From Daucus carota subsp. sativus (lineage: Eukaryota > Streptophyta > Magnoliopsida > Apiales > Apiaceae): 64,000 nucleotides of DNA. The translations under genes and the position numbers were made by a program. A model generated the notes under the pieces. That model was given only the letters and a program-made list of their open reading frames with translations. It was not told the origin of the DNA and did not search any database. Shown here piece by piece: positions 49,310-61,231 of the stretch; position 1 is the stretch's first letter; each line of letters starts with the position of its first letter. The stretch is taken from NCBI RefSeq assembly GCF_001625215.2, contig NC_030383.2, positions 10,180,779 through 10,244,778 of the forward strand, written 5' to 3'.

Positions 49310-52300
49310 TCATACTATCATCCATGTTAGGTGTCGGTACCCAGCCCATTTAGCAGCAACTCGGATACCAATAGCCAATGCTGCACAGAGCAGTGGGATA
49401 GGAACCTTTCTACCTGTTGTAGTAGCTTCAACTTCTCTTTCCTCCAAGGGCTTTTTAGAATGACTAACAATCGCCAATGTGAGATATAATGCAATCACTA
49501 TAACTCTAACCCAGGGTTCTCCAACGGCGGCTAGAGCAGCTGCGGCAGGCAAAGCAGCTGAAACGTAATCTCGTTTCTTCACAAACCGAGCAAATCCAAA
49601 CAACCCTGTCAAGAGTGTCCAGAAGAATAGCTCAGAAATGACGCCTCTGACAGCAGCAAAACCAGTGATGCCTGCTACTGTCAGAAGATATGGTTGGCTG
49701 CTTACTGCCTCTGAATTTGTAGCCTCTGCAATTGCACATACTGCAGACACCAGGATGATTATTGTTGTAAACTCGGAGACAGGAGTACATGCCACTACCC
49801 AAGAGTATAAAGCTCGGAGATTATAAAAGGAATCCTCAAAAAACCTGATCACAGATGTGACTGGATCACCTATGAAATGGAAAACTAGGGCCAGAGCAAG
49901 TTTTGAGAGGTCTCCTAGGAACTGAAATATTCCGGTTGCAGCTTTTTTCCAATTATAAAGTTCCCATAATACAGTTCTCCAAGCATAGACAAGGAAACCC
50001 AGTGCTGTTTTTGTTAATAAAAGACAGAAAAAGATTAGTTAAAAATTGCAACAACTCGTTGCACTAAAAGAACAGTTGCAATGCATGATTTGCCTTTATG
50101 CATAGACTCTAGCTCTTGGACTCTACATTCGACTTAAGTACATATATTACAAGGATCTCACTGCTGCTGACAGTCTGATTAATTCCAGGGTTGGGAGTTA
50201 TCCAAGTAAATATCAGTTTCAGTTGAACATTTATTTAAGGCACTGTCCTTGTGACAATCTAACTACAAGATGTACCCATGCAAACAAAGATTCACTGGCA
50301 TGATAACATGCTGTTTTGGAGATAATCAGATTGGGAAACTGTCCAAAACATCTTACTTAGCAAATAATTCGTTTACATATTTTGCAAGCCAAAGGCAGAA
50401 TTAATCATTTTAACCAGGTCAAACAACGGGCGATTTTATATACTGATATAGATTAATAAAAAAAGAAGAAGCTTTAGAAAATTGAAATATTAATAAGAAA
50501 AAGCACTGCATTAAGTCATTAACCAACTTAGTCCATTCGACTCACCAGATTTGTGGGGACCAGTACCATGTGAAAATTCTCTTCTTGCTACTGCTTTTGC
50601 AACAGAGATCAAGCATTGACACTTCGTATTTATATGTATATAAAATAATGCTTACAAAAGGATGATATATTGATGCTATACCTGTAGACTCTATTCGAAA
50701 CATGATCAATTCTTCACATATTAATATTCGCAATTCAGCAATAATTTGTTATCAACTAAGTAGTTAAATTATCTTGAATTTAAACTAGGCAACTAGCCAA
50801 GAATATGGCTGGAAGAAGGAAATAATATCACCTCTGTTTAACTGCCATCTAGCTATATGAAACAGTAACACCGGTCCAAGGAACAACCAGTGGCTGCAAA
50901 ATTATAAACACATGTCCAAAACACAGGTACCATCTTTCACTAGGCAAACACAAGGTTCGCAGTATAGATGAATGGAGATTGATGTTTCAGCATGTACTTT
51001 GACTAGGATGTGGATGATAGTGACTCATGATACAAAGATGAAACAGCCATATCTGACCAGTGAACTTAAAGGCCATGTTTTCCTCTCTACTATTCCCAAA
51101 CTAGCAGTTTTAGTTTCAGGGTTTTAGTTACTTGGACAAGTTTTTAGTATCACAACACTGCTGATGGAAGACTTAAGGCTGACAAACTGTAACGAGACAA
51201 AACAAAAACCAAAGGATCAAAAATTCAATCTGAAATCTAGATGCAGAATGCCTAGCTCCTCGATTAGCTCGCCTGATAAATTGCACTGTAATACCAAAAC
51301 AAGATCATTTTTAGTTTTAAAGTAGTAAGAGCAAGTCCAATGGTGTGCTATATCTTGTTCTATATCTAAATTATTGAACAAAAACTAAAAATCTCCACTT
51401 TAATGGTGTTCAATATCTAAAAAATACATTTACTTCACAATATAAAGCTTCAGGTGAAAATATGCAATTCTATCCCTAGTCCAATAGTTTCCACACTTCA
51501 CAGGCTCCTAGTGTTCTACCTTCACCACTAATAACCAACCACATCCAATCCCCCCCAAAAAAACAAACAAACAATCTTTTCGATAATTAGCACTAAACCA
51601 AACATTCCCACAACTTCTACAAAACCAAAAAGTGCAATCTATACTATACTATAATTAGCCAACATGGGTATAATTTGTAGTCGTACAAATTTTTGGTTTG
51701 GTCATGTTCTTTTTAGTTTAGCACTCTCTTTATACAACTAGAAGTCTATTACTTTTTTTTTTATTAAACAATTTCAAATACTAATAAGCCAACATGGGTA
51801 TAATTTGTAGTCGTACAAATTTTTGGTTTGGTCATGTTCTTTTTAGTTTAGCACTCTCTTTATACAACTAGAAGTCTATTACTTTTTTTTATTAAACAAT
51901 TTGAAATACTAAAAACACTCCTCATGTATTACAAGACAAAAACTTTATTATTATTCTCTTAAATATAATTTATAATTAGTTGAAACAACTATTAATAACA
52001 TATATTAATACTAAAAAACACTTATAAATAGATGTTTAAATTATAAATAATAAATTATGAATTATATAAAAGCACGGGTTGAAGGCTAGTAACAGTAATA
52101 AAACACAGGCACAAGAACACAAAAGGCCAAACAAGAAGATATACCTATAAAGTAAGGCCACCTAACAGGAGGATCAGGAGCTTCTTGCATCAAATATCGA
52201 AACCTCTCAGGCGTAGTACTCAATCCCCTAGCTTCATTTTCACCTTCCTCACCAACACCCTTGTCCCCATTTTCAGCTTTAACCAAAACCCCTAAATTTC

Positions 52301-52490
52301 TACCTAACGAAAGTTTCGAATTCTTCTCCGAAAATCTATTTGTAAGCTTAAAATCTAAACGGGGTTTTAGGGAAGAGTCTAATGGAAGAGAATTCGTACG
52401 GTGAGAGGCGAGTAAGCGGGTTTTTCGAGGGGATTTGGAAAGAAGAGATGGAGGGGTTGGAGAACAAAGAGTTGAGAAAGAGATTGACAT
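49310..52490 (-). CDS. Plastid multi-pass membrane protein, EMB1923-like
   Basis: There are two exons, 52490-52145 and 50004-49310. The GT/AG intron splits the codon of Ala in PYFI-A-LGFLVYAW and gives a 346-residue protein. The first 75 or so residues are rich in Ser, Pro, Arg and Lys and poor in acids, as in a chloroplast transit peptide. An acidic linker is followed by the STPERFRYL...PVRWP motif and then about six or seven hydrophobic spans. The C-terminal block AAKWAGYRHLTWM is strongly plant-conserved. From memory the protein resembles Arabidopsis EMBRYO DEFECTIVE 1923, needed for embryo development; the biochemical role is not known to me. The 2.1-kb intron holds a tandem duplication and a MITE end. 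A MITE lies in the 3' UTR and another element 155 bp upstream. Confidence 0.85.
51334..51480. mobile_element. MITE end of the GAGCAAGTCCAA family, apparently truncated
   Basis: GAGCAAGTCCAATGGTGTGC matches the ends at 48904 and 53269. The partner end was not found downstream in the intron, so the right border is arbitrary. Confidence 0.5.
51657..51911. repeat. Tandem duplication, unit about 130 bp
   Basis: The block AGCCAACATGGGTATAATTT to ...CAAATACTA occurs twice in a row, almost identical apart from the length of a poly-T run and single bases. It lies in the intron of the plastid membrane protein gene. The similarity indicates a recent event. Confidence 0.92.
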
Positions 52491-52644
52491 TGCAGTGGAC
52501 TAGTGGGTATAAAATTTTACAGAGGTTCAACAGGTTTTGTTGCCATAGCTATTGTAATAGCAGCGAGAGTCTTCTTAATAGGGTCCGTAGATGGCTCCAG
52601 TCTTGGGCCGCAAATGCCGACCGAACACCCCGATATAAAAATAT

Positions 52645-53169
52645 GGGCTTTATATCAAATGGGTCATTTGTTCTGCCCAAAAATCTTACCTAGACCACTC
52701 ATTAAAAAATCATATCATTTAAACCACTAAATTGAGTATATATATCATTCTATTTGATGATGTTATGATAATTGACAGAAAATGTTAAATTTTTAAACTT
52801 TCGGTCCCGATTCAAAGTTGACGTATTTATCAACGTTGCTTCCAGCATGCATCCGACATGGCGTCTAGAAAAAATGATAAATTAAATAGATTAATCGGGC
52901 CAACCTAATAAAAACATGTAAGTACAATAATAACCCTAGTTAAACTATTTATTCGGGATAAAATAAATCTGGGAGGTCATAACTTCGACCCCCAAGTTTG
53001 AAGTGTGACGGAAAGTTTAAAAACATAACATTATCCGTCAATTACCATGACGTCATCAAACGGAATGATATATATACTCAATTTAGTGGTCTAAATGATA
53101 TGGTTTTTAAATGGGTGGTCTATATGAGATTTTTGGACAGAACGAGTGGCCCCTTTGATATAAAATCCA
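52645..53169. mobile_element. Mutator-like MITE with arms of about 150 bp
   Basis: The ends are GGGCTTTATATCAAATGGG and the imperfect complement ...CCCTTTGATATAAAATCCA, flanked by TAAAAATAT at 52636-52644 and 53170-53178, a 9-bp duplication. The arms stay paired inwards (TAGACCACTCATT / AATGGGTGGTCTA). It lies 155 bp upstream of the ATG of the plastid gene, so within its likely promoter. Confidence 0.8.
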
Positions 53170-53206
53170 TAAAAATATTAAAATTTGCATATTTTAGTAA
53201 TATATA

Positions 53207-53828
53207 CTCTCTCAGTCCCACCAGATTATTTACGGTTTCTTTTTTGGGATGTATCACCCAATTTTTGAGAGCAAGTCCAAGAGTACTTAATGGATGCCAT
53301 TAAAAATAATAAAATAAGATGTCTTAGAAGTTGAGTACATCACTTTTATACATTTACTCCAACAAGAAGTCTTATCCACAAGCCTTTTTATTAAAATATT
53401 AATATTTGGAATGAAAAGGTAGAGGGAAAAGTAGTGGTGAGAGAAGAGAGAGAATGATAATATATTATTATTAAAAGTGAAATGAGGCTCAAGTAGGTGA
53501 GCTCTAAAAATAGGGCTGGAGTAAGTTGTCCTCGTGATTTAAAGTATCACTAGGGTACTGTTGGAGCAATATTTTGAACTTGCTCTTACATTCCAAAACT
53601 TACCAAAAATAGTCGATGGGTCCCATCACTCCCAACATTTTCTCCCTTTTCATACTATTTTTACTCCTTTTTCACACTATTTCTACTCCATTATATCCCT
53701 TTTATACATTAAAAATTAATGGGTCCCACTACTTCACCCACTTTTCTTTCTCTTTTTCACTACTTTATACATATTTCTTAACTTCCGTGCTCAACTTCAA
53801 CGTAAAGAACTCACCGAGACGGAGGGAG
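53207..53828. mobile_element. Stowaway MITE with a nested MITE
   Basis: The ends are CTCTCTCAGTCCCACCAG and CTCACCGAGACGGAGGGAG, flanked by TA at 53205-53206 and 53829-53830. The interior TTTTTTGGGATGTATCACC matches the copies at 8083 and 18976. It is split by the element at 53269-53585. Confidence 0.85.
53269..53585. mobile_element. GAGCAAGTCCAA-type MITE nested in Stowaway
   Basis: A 317-bp element with ends GAGCAAGTCCAAGAGTACT and TTGAACTTGCTC, followed by TTA. It is the same family as the copies at 48904 and 51334. Confidence 0.8.
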
Positions 53829-54889
53829 TATCGAATAATATTTTTAGGTTAAATTAATATAATTGGCAGTCTTGATTATTAAAGACAAGAAAATAAATAA
53901 AATTTCTAACTACTTTTTGGATATAAAATAATCAACAAAATTACATATTTAATAGGCAACACAACTAATCCAAATAATTACATTGACTTCACATAATATT
54001 ATATATAACTTCATTATTCAAAATAATTATATAATTAATAACCTTCTCATTTATTTGAAAATTCAGATTCTTTGCAAATAATTAAAATAATCATTACCAA
54101 ATTATTAATATTTTAAATAATTTAAAAACAAAAAAAATATTATAACAAGACATGAATATTTTTTATAATTTAAATTTGAAGGTATAAACAAATAAAATTT
54201 TGAAATCAAAAGATAATTCTGTATTAGATTAAAATAACAAAATAATGATTTTAATAAAAATTAATGATAATTGCTCATATGAATTTAAATTCAAAAATGC
54301 ACATAAACGTAAATGTATTTAACAATTATTTACCATAATTACACTAACTCACATAATATTTAAATGATATAATTATACACATTATTGCATAACCGAATTG
54401 CACGAAGATGTATTATCCCATATAATCGCACAAAGATATTCGATATCCCACCGGCCCTGAACATAATTAAATTTATAGTTTTCAAAGCACGTCAAATTAG
54501 ATAAAAATAAAATATTTTATTCATGTTTTTAAAAAAAATATTAATATAATAATAAAATAATTTCTAAAAATCTAGATTGTCACATAGTCAAAATTCAATT
54601 AGACTTCAAGAACAACGGTTGTGGGAGGCTCAATAAAAAATATATGCGATATAAATGTTAAATATGTGTATTTTTTATCATATACAAGTTCAAATAATAT
54701 ATGAAGATGATCTTGCTCATGCACACAAAGATAACAATTTAAGTATCCAGTAAAATTTCCGTTAATCATTTTCATCATCATCTAACTAAGTTTAACTTCA
54801 CTTTGACTTAGCTAACTTTTAAAGATTTACCAACTTTTTTGATTATCGATTAGTTGGTTGTCTTGTTTAGTTGAATGTTTTTTTTTTAA

Positions 54890-54985
54890 CGTAGGAACCC
54901 GCGGACGCTATCTTTCGAGTGCGCCCTGGGTAAACCCACGAGCTCACGTAATAGACTGCAAACTACGTGAACCAAGATAAACCGT
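54890..54985. repeat. GC-rich island of possible transposon origin
   Basis: GGAACCCGCGGACGCTATCT...GTGCGCCCTGGGTAAACC...AATAGACTGCAAACTACGTG stands out from the AT-rich surroundings. I have the impression of a dispersed plant repeat with this phrasing but cannot name it. Confidence 0.35.
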
Positions 54986-55155
54986 ACTTAAACGACATCT
55001 TTAACTAAATTCGTACTTATAATAATATCAAAAATAATTAATTAACAATAAAATACAAGTCAATAAAAATAATAATAGTCAAGACTAGTACATATCTATG
55101 ATGACGTGTAAATATAATTGTTTTCAATAAAATCCTTATTATATATATAAAAAAG

Positions 55156-55200
<45 letters not shown>

Positions 55201-55206
55201 AAATGA

Positions 55207-55326
55207 TCATGAATTATATACTACCAAGATCTTGATTTATATTATATAAGATGTTGATATATTGTATCATGAATTATATACTACCGAGATCTTGATTTAT
55301 ATTATATAAGATGTTGATATATTGTA
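55207..55326. repeat. 60-bp tandem duplication, 3' of the polygalacturonase gene
   Basis: The 60-bp unit starting TCATGAATTATATACTACC is present twice, differing by one base (A/G at 55226 and 55286). It follows a (TA)n run and ends 19 bp from the polygalacturonase stop, so it lies in the 3' UTR. Confidence 0.95.
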
Positions 55327-55345
55327 TCAAAAATATTGGAATAAA

Positions 55346-55679
55346 TTACAAATGGCGATGATATAATGAGTTTGAACATGGAGGAGGATTTTGCGATCCA
55401 TCATAAGTTGCATTAACATTGGAGCATGAAGCAGTTGTTTGTTCACCACCATCCAAACTTAGATCTATAGTGTCTAGTTCAATTCCTTGACATGGCATTG
55501 TAGAACTGCATTGAAGATTGATTGCGACTTCTGACTTAGATATTCCATGTACATTTATAAACTTGACATCACTAACTTGAACATGTGAAGGGTCTTCCTG
55601 CAAAATAAATAAGTAGAAAATATAATTTTGTTAGTAATATTGGACATAGAGAATGGTGTGTGTGTGTGTGTGTACATAC

Positions 55680-55713
<34 letters not shown>

Positions 55714-57281
55714 GGAAGATGTTTTGTGCACATAATTGTGTACAAAATTTTGCACATAATGACATGTAGTAGGTTTTTATCGGAATGCCCCCCTGTATTC
55801 AAATCAACCACATCAATTGTCATGTCATTATGTACAAATTTTATGTACACAATTATGTGCACCTAGCACTACTCTATCTCTATATATGTGTGTGTATGCG
55901 CGCGCGCACACAGATATACATCCATGCAATTATATTTGAAATACATACGCCACACTCATGAGATCCTCCACAATATTGTTGATCGATAATTATAGGATTA
56001 CTAGCTTGATCAATAGTGATGTCATGAAATGTGACATCAGAAACAGTTGCGGAACAATCAGAAGTCCATGTTTTAATTCGAACACCATTTTCCGTAGAAG
56101 TCATAGTGCAACTCATAACATGCACCCCGCTCACACTTCCGTCGTCTGCATTTTTTCCAATGCTTCCGATGCTAATACCATGTCCGGGTCCACAATTAAT
56201 TCCAGTGATATTAATGTTTTGAGTTCCTTCTCCAATTGATATGCAGTCATCTCCCGTTCCAATATCTGAGTTTAAAATGTTGATGTTATTCGCTTCGCTA
56301 GTGTGAATACCATCTGTGTTTGGGCTATCTTCAGGTGCAGTTATGGTTACATGTTCGATTGTTGTTCCACCACCCTTGTTTACTTTGATATGATAACCTT
56401 TGCTATTAAGTGATGTGATTCCAGTAACTTGTGCATTGGTAACCGATGATAATGTCAGCGACTGTAAATTAAGAAATTAATATATATTTACTTACAAATA
56501 TTAATGTCATTATTATAAAATAATAATAAAATTCGCAAAATATAGATATAATGAGAGATAAGAAAGAAATTACAGTGGTAAGAGGTGGACATGATGGGCA
56601 TTTGTCTTGCCAAGCTGAAGCTCCCTGTCCATCTAGTGTACCACTTCCTTGGATAATTAATCCATCAATATTGTGAAATTTAATCCAGTCGTCTCCATTA
56701 ATTATACCTGTTGGTGCCTGAAGAGTCCCATCAAGCTGAAATGTTACTTGATTTTTACATGGCCCTTCAAATTCTATGGGATCGAGTTGAAATGTTCCAT
56801 CCGGTACTGAAACTATGCCACCTGATTCTGATTGGCATGCTTCTTGCCAAGAATCCAATAATGACTGTATAAAAACAAATACATCATATCCAAATTTTAG
56901 AAATATATGTTTATAAAGAATTTATTCACACAGTGCAACATTTATCAAAAATAAAATAACATAATTTTAATTATATATTTATTGTATCATATATTATATT
57001 TTAATATTAGGTTATTATTATCTCAAGTATAAAGATTACAACTTTACAAGAAAACACATACTAAATACCCTTGTTTCAGTGATATGTATTATAAACTCAA
57101 GTATAAACTGATATTTTAAATGAAATAAGATAAAAAATTATACATTAATATCATAAAATTTTTCATGTGCATTATCACCGTGTTTCTTCACACGAGAAGT
57201 ATCATAGCTGCAAACTTTGTCGCAGAAAATCACCAAAAATAATATCACTGAAACTTTAGAAAATGGTTTATTGGAATCCAT
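55346..57281 (-). CDS. Polygalacturonase (GH28), exo-type-like
   Basis: Four exons: 57281-57144, 56864-56574, 56461-55949, 55597-55346, all with GT/AG borders and phase 0, giving 397 residues. The enzyme hydrolyses the galacturonan backbone of pectin in the cell wall. An N-terminal signal peptide (about residues 1-25, VSVILFLVIFCDKVCS) leads to the beta-helix. All four GH28 signatures are present: NTD at 191-193, GDD at 213-215, GHG at 236-238 and RIK at 271-273, so catalysis should be intact. Length and the CGPGHGISIGS context are like plant exo-polygalacturonases, many of which are pollen-expressed. The N-terminal YGAxxDGxxD motif of the family is not recognisable in exon 1, which may be diverged. 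Intron 3 holds a MITE. Confidence 0.9.
55726..55862. mobile_element. Small hairpin MITE in intron 3 of the polygalacturonase
   Basis: A 137-bp inverted repeat: arms of about 41 bp starting GTGCACATAATTGTGTACAA pair with the complement at the right end with few mismatches. It is next to a (TA)n run at about 55693-55713. Confidence 0.75.
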
Positions 57282-58746
57282 CTTTTTTCTTTTTGCATAT
57301 ATAAATATCATTGCTACAATATGGAAGACAAGCTTTAATTTTTTTCCCAACAAATGCATTCAATTGTGATCTTCAATTCATAGATTGATTCATATATATA
57401 GTCACACAATAATTAATGCAGATAAGATGTTGGATAGCAATTAACTAAAGAGATGTGTTTCATTGAGATTATAATGGATTATATATAATCTATAGATCTA
57501 ATGGATTGTGTCTGATTTTGAGTTATGCGGATTCGAGATTAAATGTCGTAAAGTTGATATAGAGTCTTTAGAATTTAAGCAATACTTCAAAATCTCATGC
57601 ATTTTGGTGGAGTTTTAAAAATTTTGATATATAACAGATAATTCCACAAAATTCATCATCTTATAAAGTCCAAAATAAATATCAGTATTTGAATATCATA
57701 AGATTTTAATGGAATTTAAATAATCCCAATTGAATACATCAGATTTTTAAGCATAATTTAAAATTCTGATTGAATACCACTAGATTTTGTAGCATAATTT
57801 AAAATCCTAATTGGATATACCAATATTTTGATATATTTTTTAGAATTTAAGTTAAAAAAACCCGGATTTTATTTAAGAAAAGAATCCTTTAGAATCTCAA
57901 CTGCATACATCCCCTGATTGTAGTAATTATAAACTGGCAATTATTAAAGAGATAACAAGATTATCTAAAAGTTCTTCACATATTTTGGATTACTATCAAT
58001 ATTTATTATACTTCTTGGTTGATATATAAAGATTTGTAACATATAATATCTAATTATCTTTCATTGGACGTATCTGACCATCCGGATTTCATGAATGTTA
58101 TGATCCCGGATGAAACATAGGATTTGATTAATTTGGATGTTGCTTTTGGTCTCGCAGATCAGGTGACCAGTTTGAACTTAGAGTAAGAAAATGCTCTAAC
58201 CAGCACAGATCATATTAACACAATTGGATATGCAACGGTTCAAATGAGATTCTACTACATGCAAATGTTGGTATCGAAGAAGTTGGTGCTCAAGAGGAGT
58301 ACTTCCAACTACTATATAACTTTCGAACTTTTGAACTTGCTCGAATATAGTATTTGCACTTTCTACTCATGTAACTATATAACTTTGCGTCTACTTTCGG
58401 CCATTGCATAATCATAAGAATTTTTAATTAGTTCTTTCTACTTATACATATATATTCACCATTAATTTCTAGACGAGGACGGCTTTTTGATTTATAGAGA
58501 TTTTTGTGCATGTAGACCATCACTATAATAAAGAGATTAAAATCCATAGAAATCCACTACTTAACTGTGGACACATACCAAAAAAGTTCGTTTTTAATTT
58601 TTAGTATTCGAGATGCCAAAATAATTCTTATGATATTGGACCGTGTGTCTGTGCACTTGAAAGTTAATAGCCAGTAAACGACTTTAGACTTGTATCAAAT
58701 AGTAAAGAGAAACTTTTGCAAAGGATTTGCTGTTAATATCATGTAT
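57282..58746. other. Intergenic, polygalacturonase to EIL relic
   Basis: It contains the polygalacturonase promoter side and the 3' flank of the EIL relic. The stretch 57530-57900 repeats the phrase 'atttaaaatcc(t)aattg..ta.ca.attttg..atattt' three or four times in varied form. The plus-strand part at 58080-58370 has some protein-like phrases but no open frame. Confidence 0.4.
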
Positions 58747-60203
58747 CTAATGTTCTTCGGGTGACTCATATCCCAGATCCCATATGGAAGTTGCCCCCTG
58801 TTCACTTAAAACTCCTCTATAAGTTGGTGTCACGTTTAAGTCCATCCGTTCTCTATGAATACCATAAATCTCTTCCAATTGAACCTCTTCAAATACATTT
58901 TCTCCCCAGTAGTGTCTGTAGTCTTCTACTGAACTTGAACTTGCCTGCCTCTCTTGTGCATCAAGGTCTTCTTCTTTATCCCTTTCGATAGCCATGTTCA
59001 TCCACTCATTATCATTCACAACATTTGCTTCTACCCTGACATGTTGTACAGCTTCCGAATCTGTTGGTGGATGAAGAATACCTGTGGGAGTATTTGAGGT
59101 GAATATTTCCAGATTTTTCGGACTATCATTTGTAGGGGCGTGGACACAAGTCGATTCGTGATCGCTTCGTGAGTTCTTATTGGTAAAGCCGGTGGCTAGC
59201 TCATTTTGTGGGCATTCATAATTTTGACAGCTATATAATTTTTTAGCCAAGGATTCTGGTCCAAACTTGCACTTGCGCTTTTGATTGTTGTGCAGGTAGT
59301 TTGTGCTGTCCAAATTGCCGACGTGACTTTGTACCGGAGCATCTGACAAGTTGAGTGAGTTTTGAGTCAACTTTACAAGGGCTTCTTCCTGATTAATCAC
59401 TTTAGATAACGATGTTGTCTCCTTTGATGTCATCTTATTTTGCAGGCACTTGGACTGCTTCACTAACCGTCTGGTACGATCTAGGTTCAGAGACATGTGT
59501 TTGATAATCGCGGCCAGAACACTAACCTTCCAAGTCTTTTTCAAGTCATGAGGCTTCTTATAAGGTGGTGCTCCTTGTTCTTGAGAAACTGAACCCTGAT
59601 CACCCCACCAGAGTTCATTTCCCGTTGGCCACCAAGGAGGCGCCAAGCCTCTCTCCAAAGGAAACCTCCTTTGTGGAGGGATGCAATGTTGCATGAGAGC
59701 AGATATAAGTGAGCCTAGAGTTGAATCTTGCAAGTCTTGCAAGAGATACATGGATGATGTTGAGTCCATCTCAGTAGCCTGTTTGATTATGGGGGCAAGA
59801 AAGTGGCTATAGCAGCCGGAGCATTCAAATCAAACCGAACACCTTCTTTCCACTAATGACGAAGACTGTCAGAGGAGCCTGTTATGGGCTTCCCTTTCTC
59901 CGTGACAATGCCATACACAAACCCTTGTGCCTTGCAGACCTCCATGATCTTCACCATATATTTAAGAACAGCATCTTGTGACCTTGACATCTTTTTTCGC
60001 CTCAGCAACTCTAGCCTACTCTCAGATGACTCGGGCTCATCCCTCTTGGCCTTGAGCTTTTGCATCCGCACACGATCCTTCCACATCCGATCCTTCAAAT
60101 CATTGTAACTGATATCTTCCTCCTCTTCTTCTTCCTCTTCCTCTTCTGTTATTACTTCAATTGGACTTTCAACATCATTATCTTCATATATCTCCACCAT
60201 CAT
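58747..60203 (-). pseudogene. ETHYLENE INSENSITIVE 3-like transcription factor, broken
   Basis: Two frames together make one EIN3/EIL protein of about 485 codons (EIN3 itself is about 630). The first, 60203-59853, holds an acidic run and the basic domains [16 protein letters not shown] and [16 protein letters not shown], up to [10 protein letters not shown]-type sequence. The second, ending 58747, starts in [20 protein letters not shown] and carries [27 protein letters not shown] and [11 protein letters not shown]. Between them the expected SLRRWWKE has TAG in place of a Trp codon (59853-59855), and one base is missing in a C run near 59793. EIL genes are usually intronless and the text in between is still readable, so splicing is unlikely. 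The factor would have acted in the nucleus in ethylene or sulphur signalling. An assembly error is possible but would need two faults. Confidence 0.85.
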
Positions 60204-61231
60204 CTATTTGTAATCAAGAAATACCAAAACAAGAACTATATAATCTTAAAGGATTATGAGAACAAGTGTATAATGATCAAAAAAATCATGCAAGCCAAGT
60301 ATTTATATGCATCATTTCTTTCTTGGTAAAGGACTAAAACTAAATAATTTGAGAATTTGCTAAGGTGGCAATAAATGTGGGTATCATGGAAGTTTTGAAA
60401 TGCTTAACAGAGAAAGTGAACTTGGATAATATATACGCATATGGTGAGGTGAGTGATTGATGAATTTGAGGAATCAGTTATAAGTGATAAACAACATTGG
60501 ATGCCATTATGACACATGCATCCATAATATGCATACACGCATGATACTGAAAAACTAAAAAGCATGTGTACTCTGTATATGGTCGGTTAATGGGAAATAT
60601 AAAGAGTGAATCATCACAGAAAGTTCATCACTGGCAAGAACACAATGTCATTGCTGAACTTTTTTTTGTTTTTTTGATAAGCTTTTTTGCAGAACTTTGA
60701 CCTTTGTTACATCATAGACAATGAGATTTTTAAGGAACTTTATCAAGAGATATGTTGTGTACATTTTTTTCACTCAGTATTTGTTAAATCACATGGACTC
60801 CAGTCACCGTGGACTGTTCCTTAAAACCTACGATGATTAGGAAAGAAGAAGAGCTTAGAGTTTTTTTTTTTGGTTGGATTTTGAGAACAGATCTTATTTA
60901 TTATTATCTTTATCACTGTGACCATGATACGTGTAATTAAAAGAAGTTGGTAATAATTAGCAAAAAAAGTAAAAAAAAAAAAAAGTTGGAAACTAATCTA
61001 CGGTCCTTGGCAATTTTCGAAATAAATAACATGTGGGGGAAGAAGTTACACGCACCCGCACCCCTCTTCCTGTGTACTTTTCCACTAAACACCCCTCTTT
61101 AATCTTATTACCAAAACCCTAATTCTAATTATTACAGACTTACAGTAATTCACTTCTTTTCCTTATCTACATATAATAATACATCCACTTTCACTAATTA
61201 TATTTTAATAAGAAACTATTATAACAATATT
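60204..61231. other. Intergenic between divergent genes
   Basis: About 1 kb holding the 5' flanks of the EIL relic (minus) and the GAUT gene (plus). Several poly-A/T runs; no repeat or RNA gene recognised. Confidence 0.4.

Larger units (their letters stand above)
53831..55345. other. AT-rich intergenic stretch
   Basis: Strongly AT-rich, no gene. It includes a GC-rich island at 54890-54985, a (TA)n run at about 55158-55197, and a 60-bp tandem duplication next to the polygalacturonase stop. Confidence 0.5.

Noticed and set aside
52382-52730. Plus-strand frames of 75-103 codons at the plastid gene start
   Set aside because: They are antisense to the transit-peptide exon and run into the Mutator-like MITE.
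58080-58370. Protein-like phrases on the plus strand downstream of the EIL relic
   Set aside because: No continuous frame and no recognisable motif; too weak to call a gene remnant.
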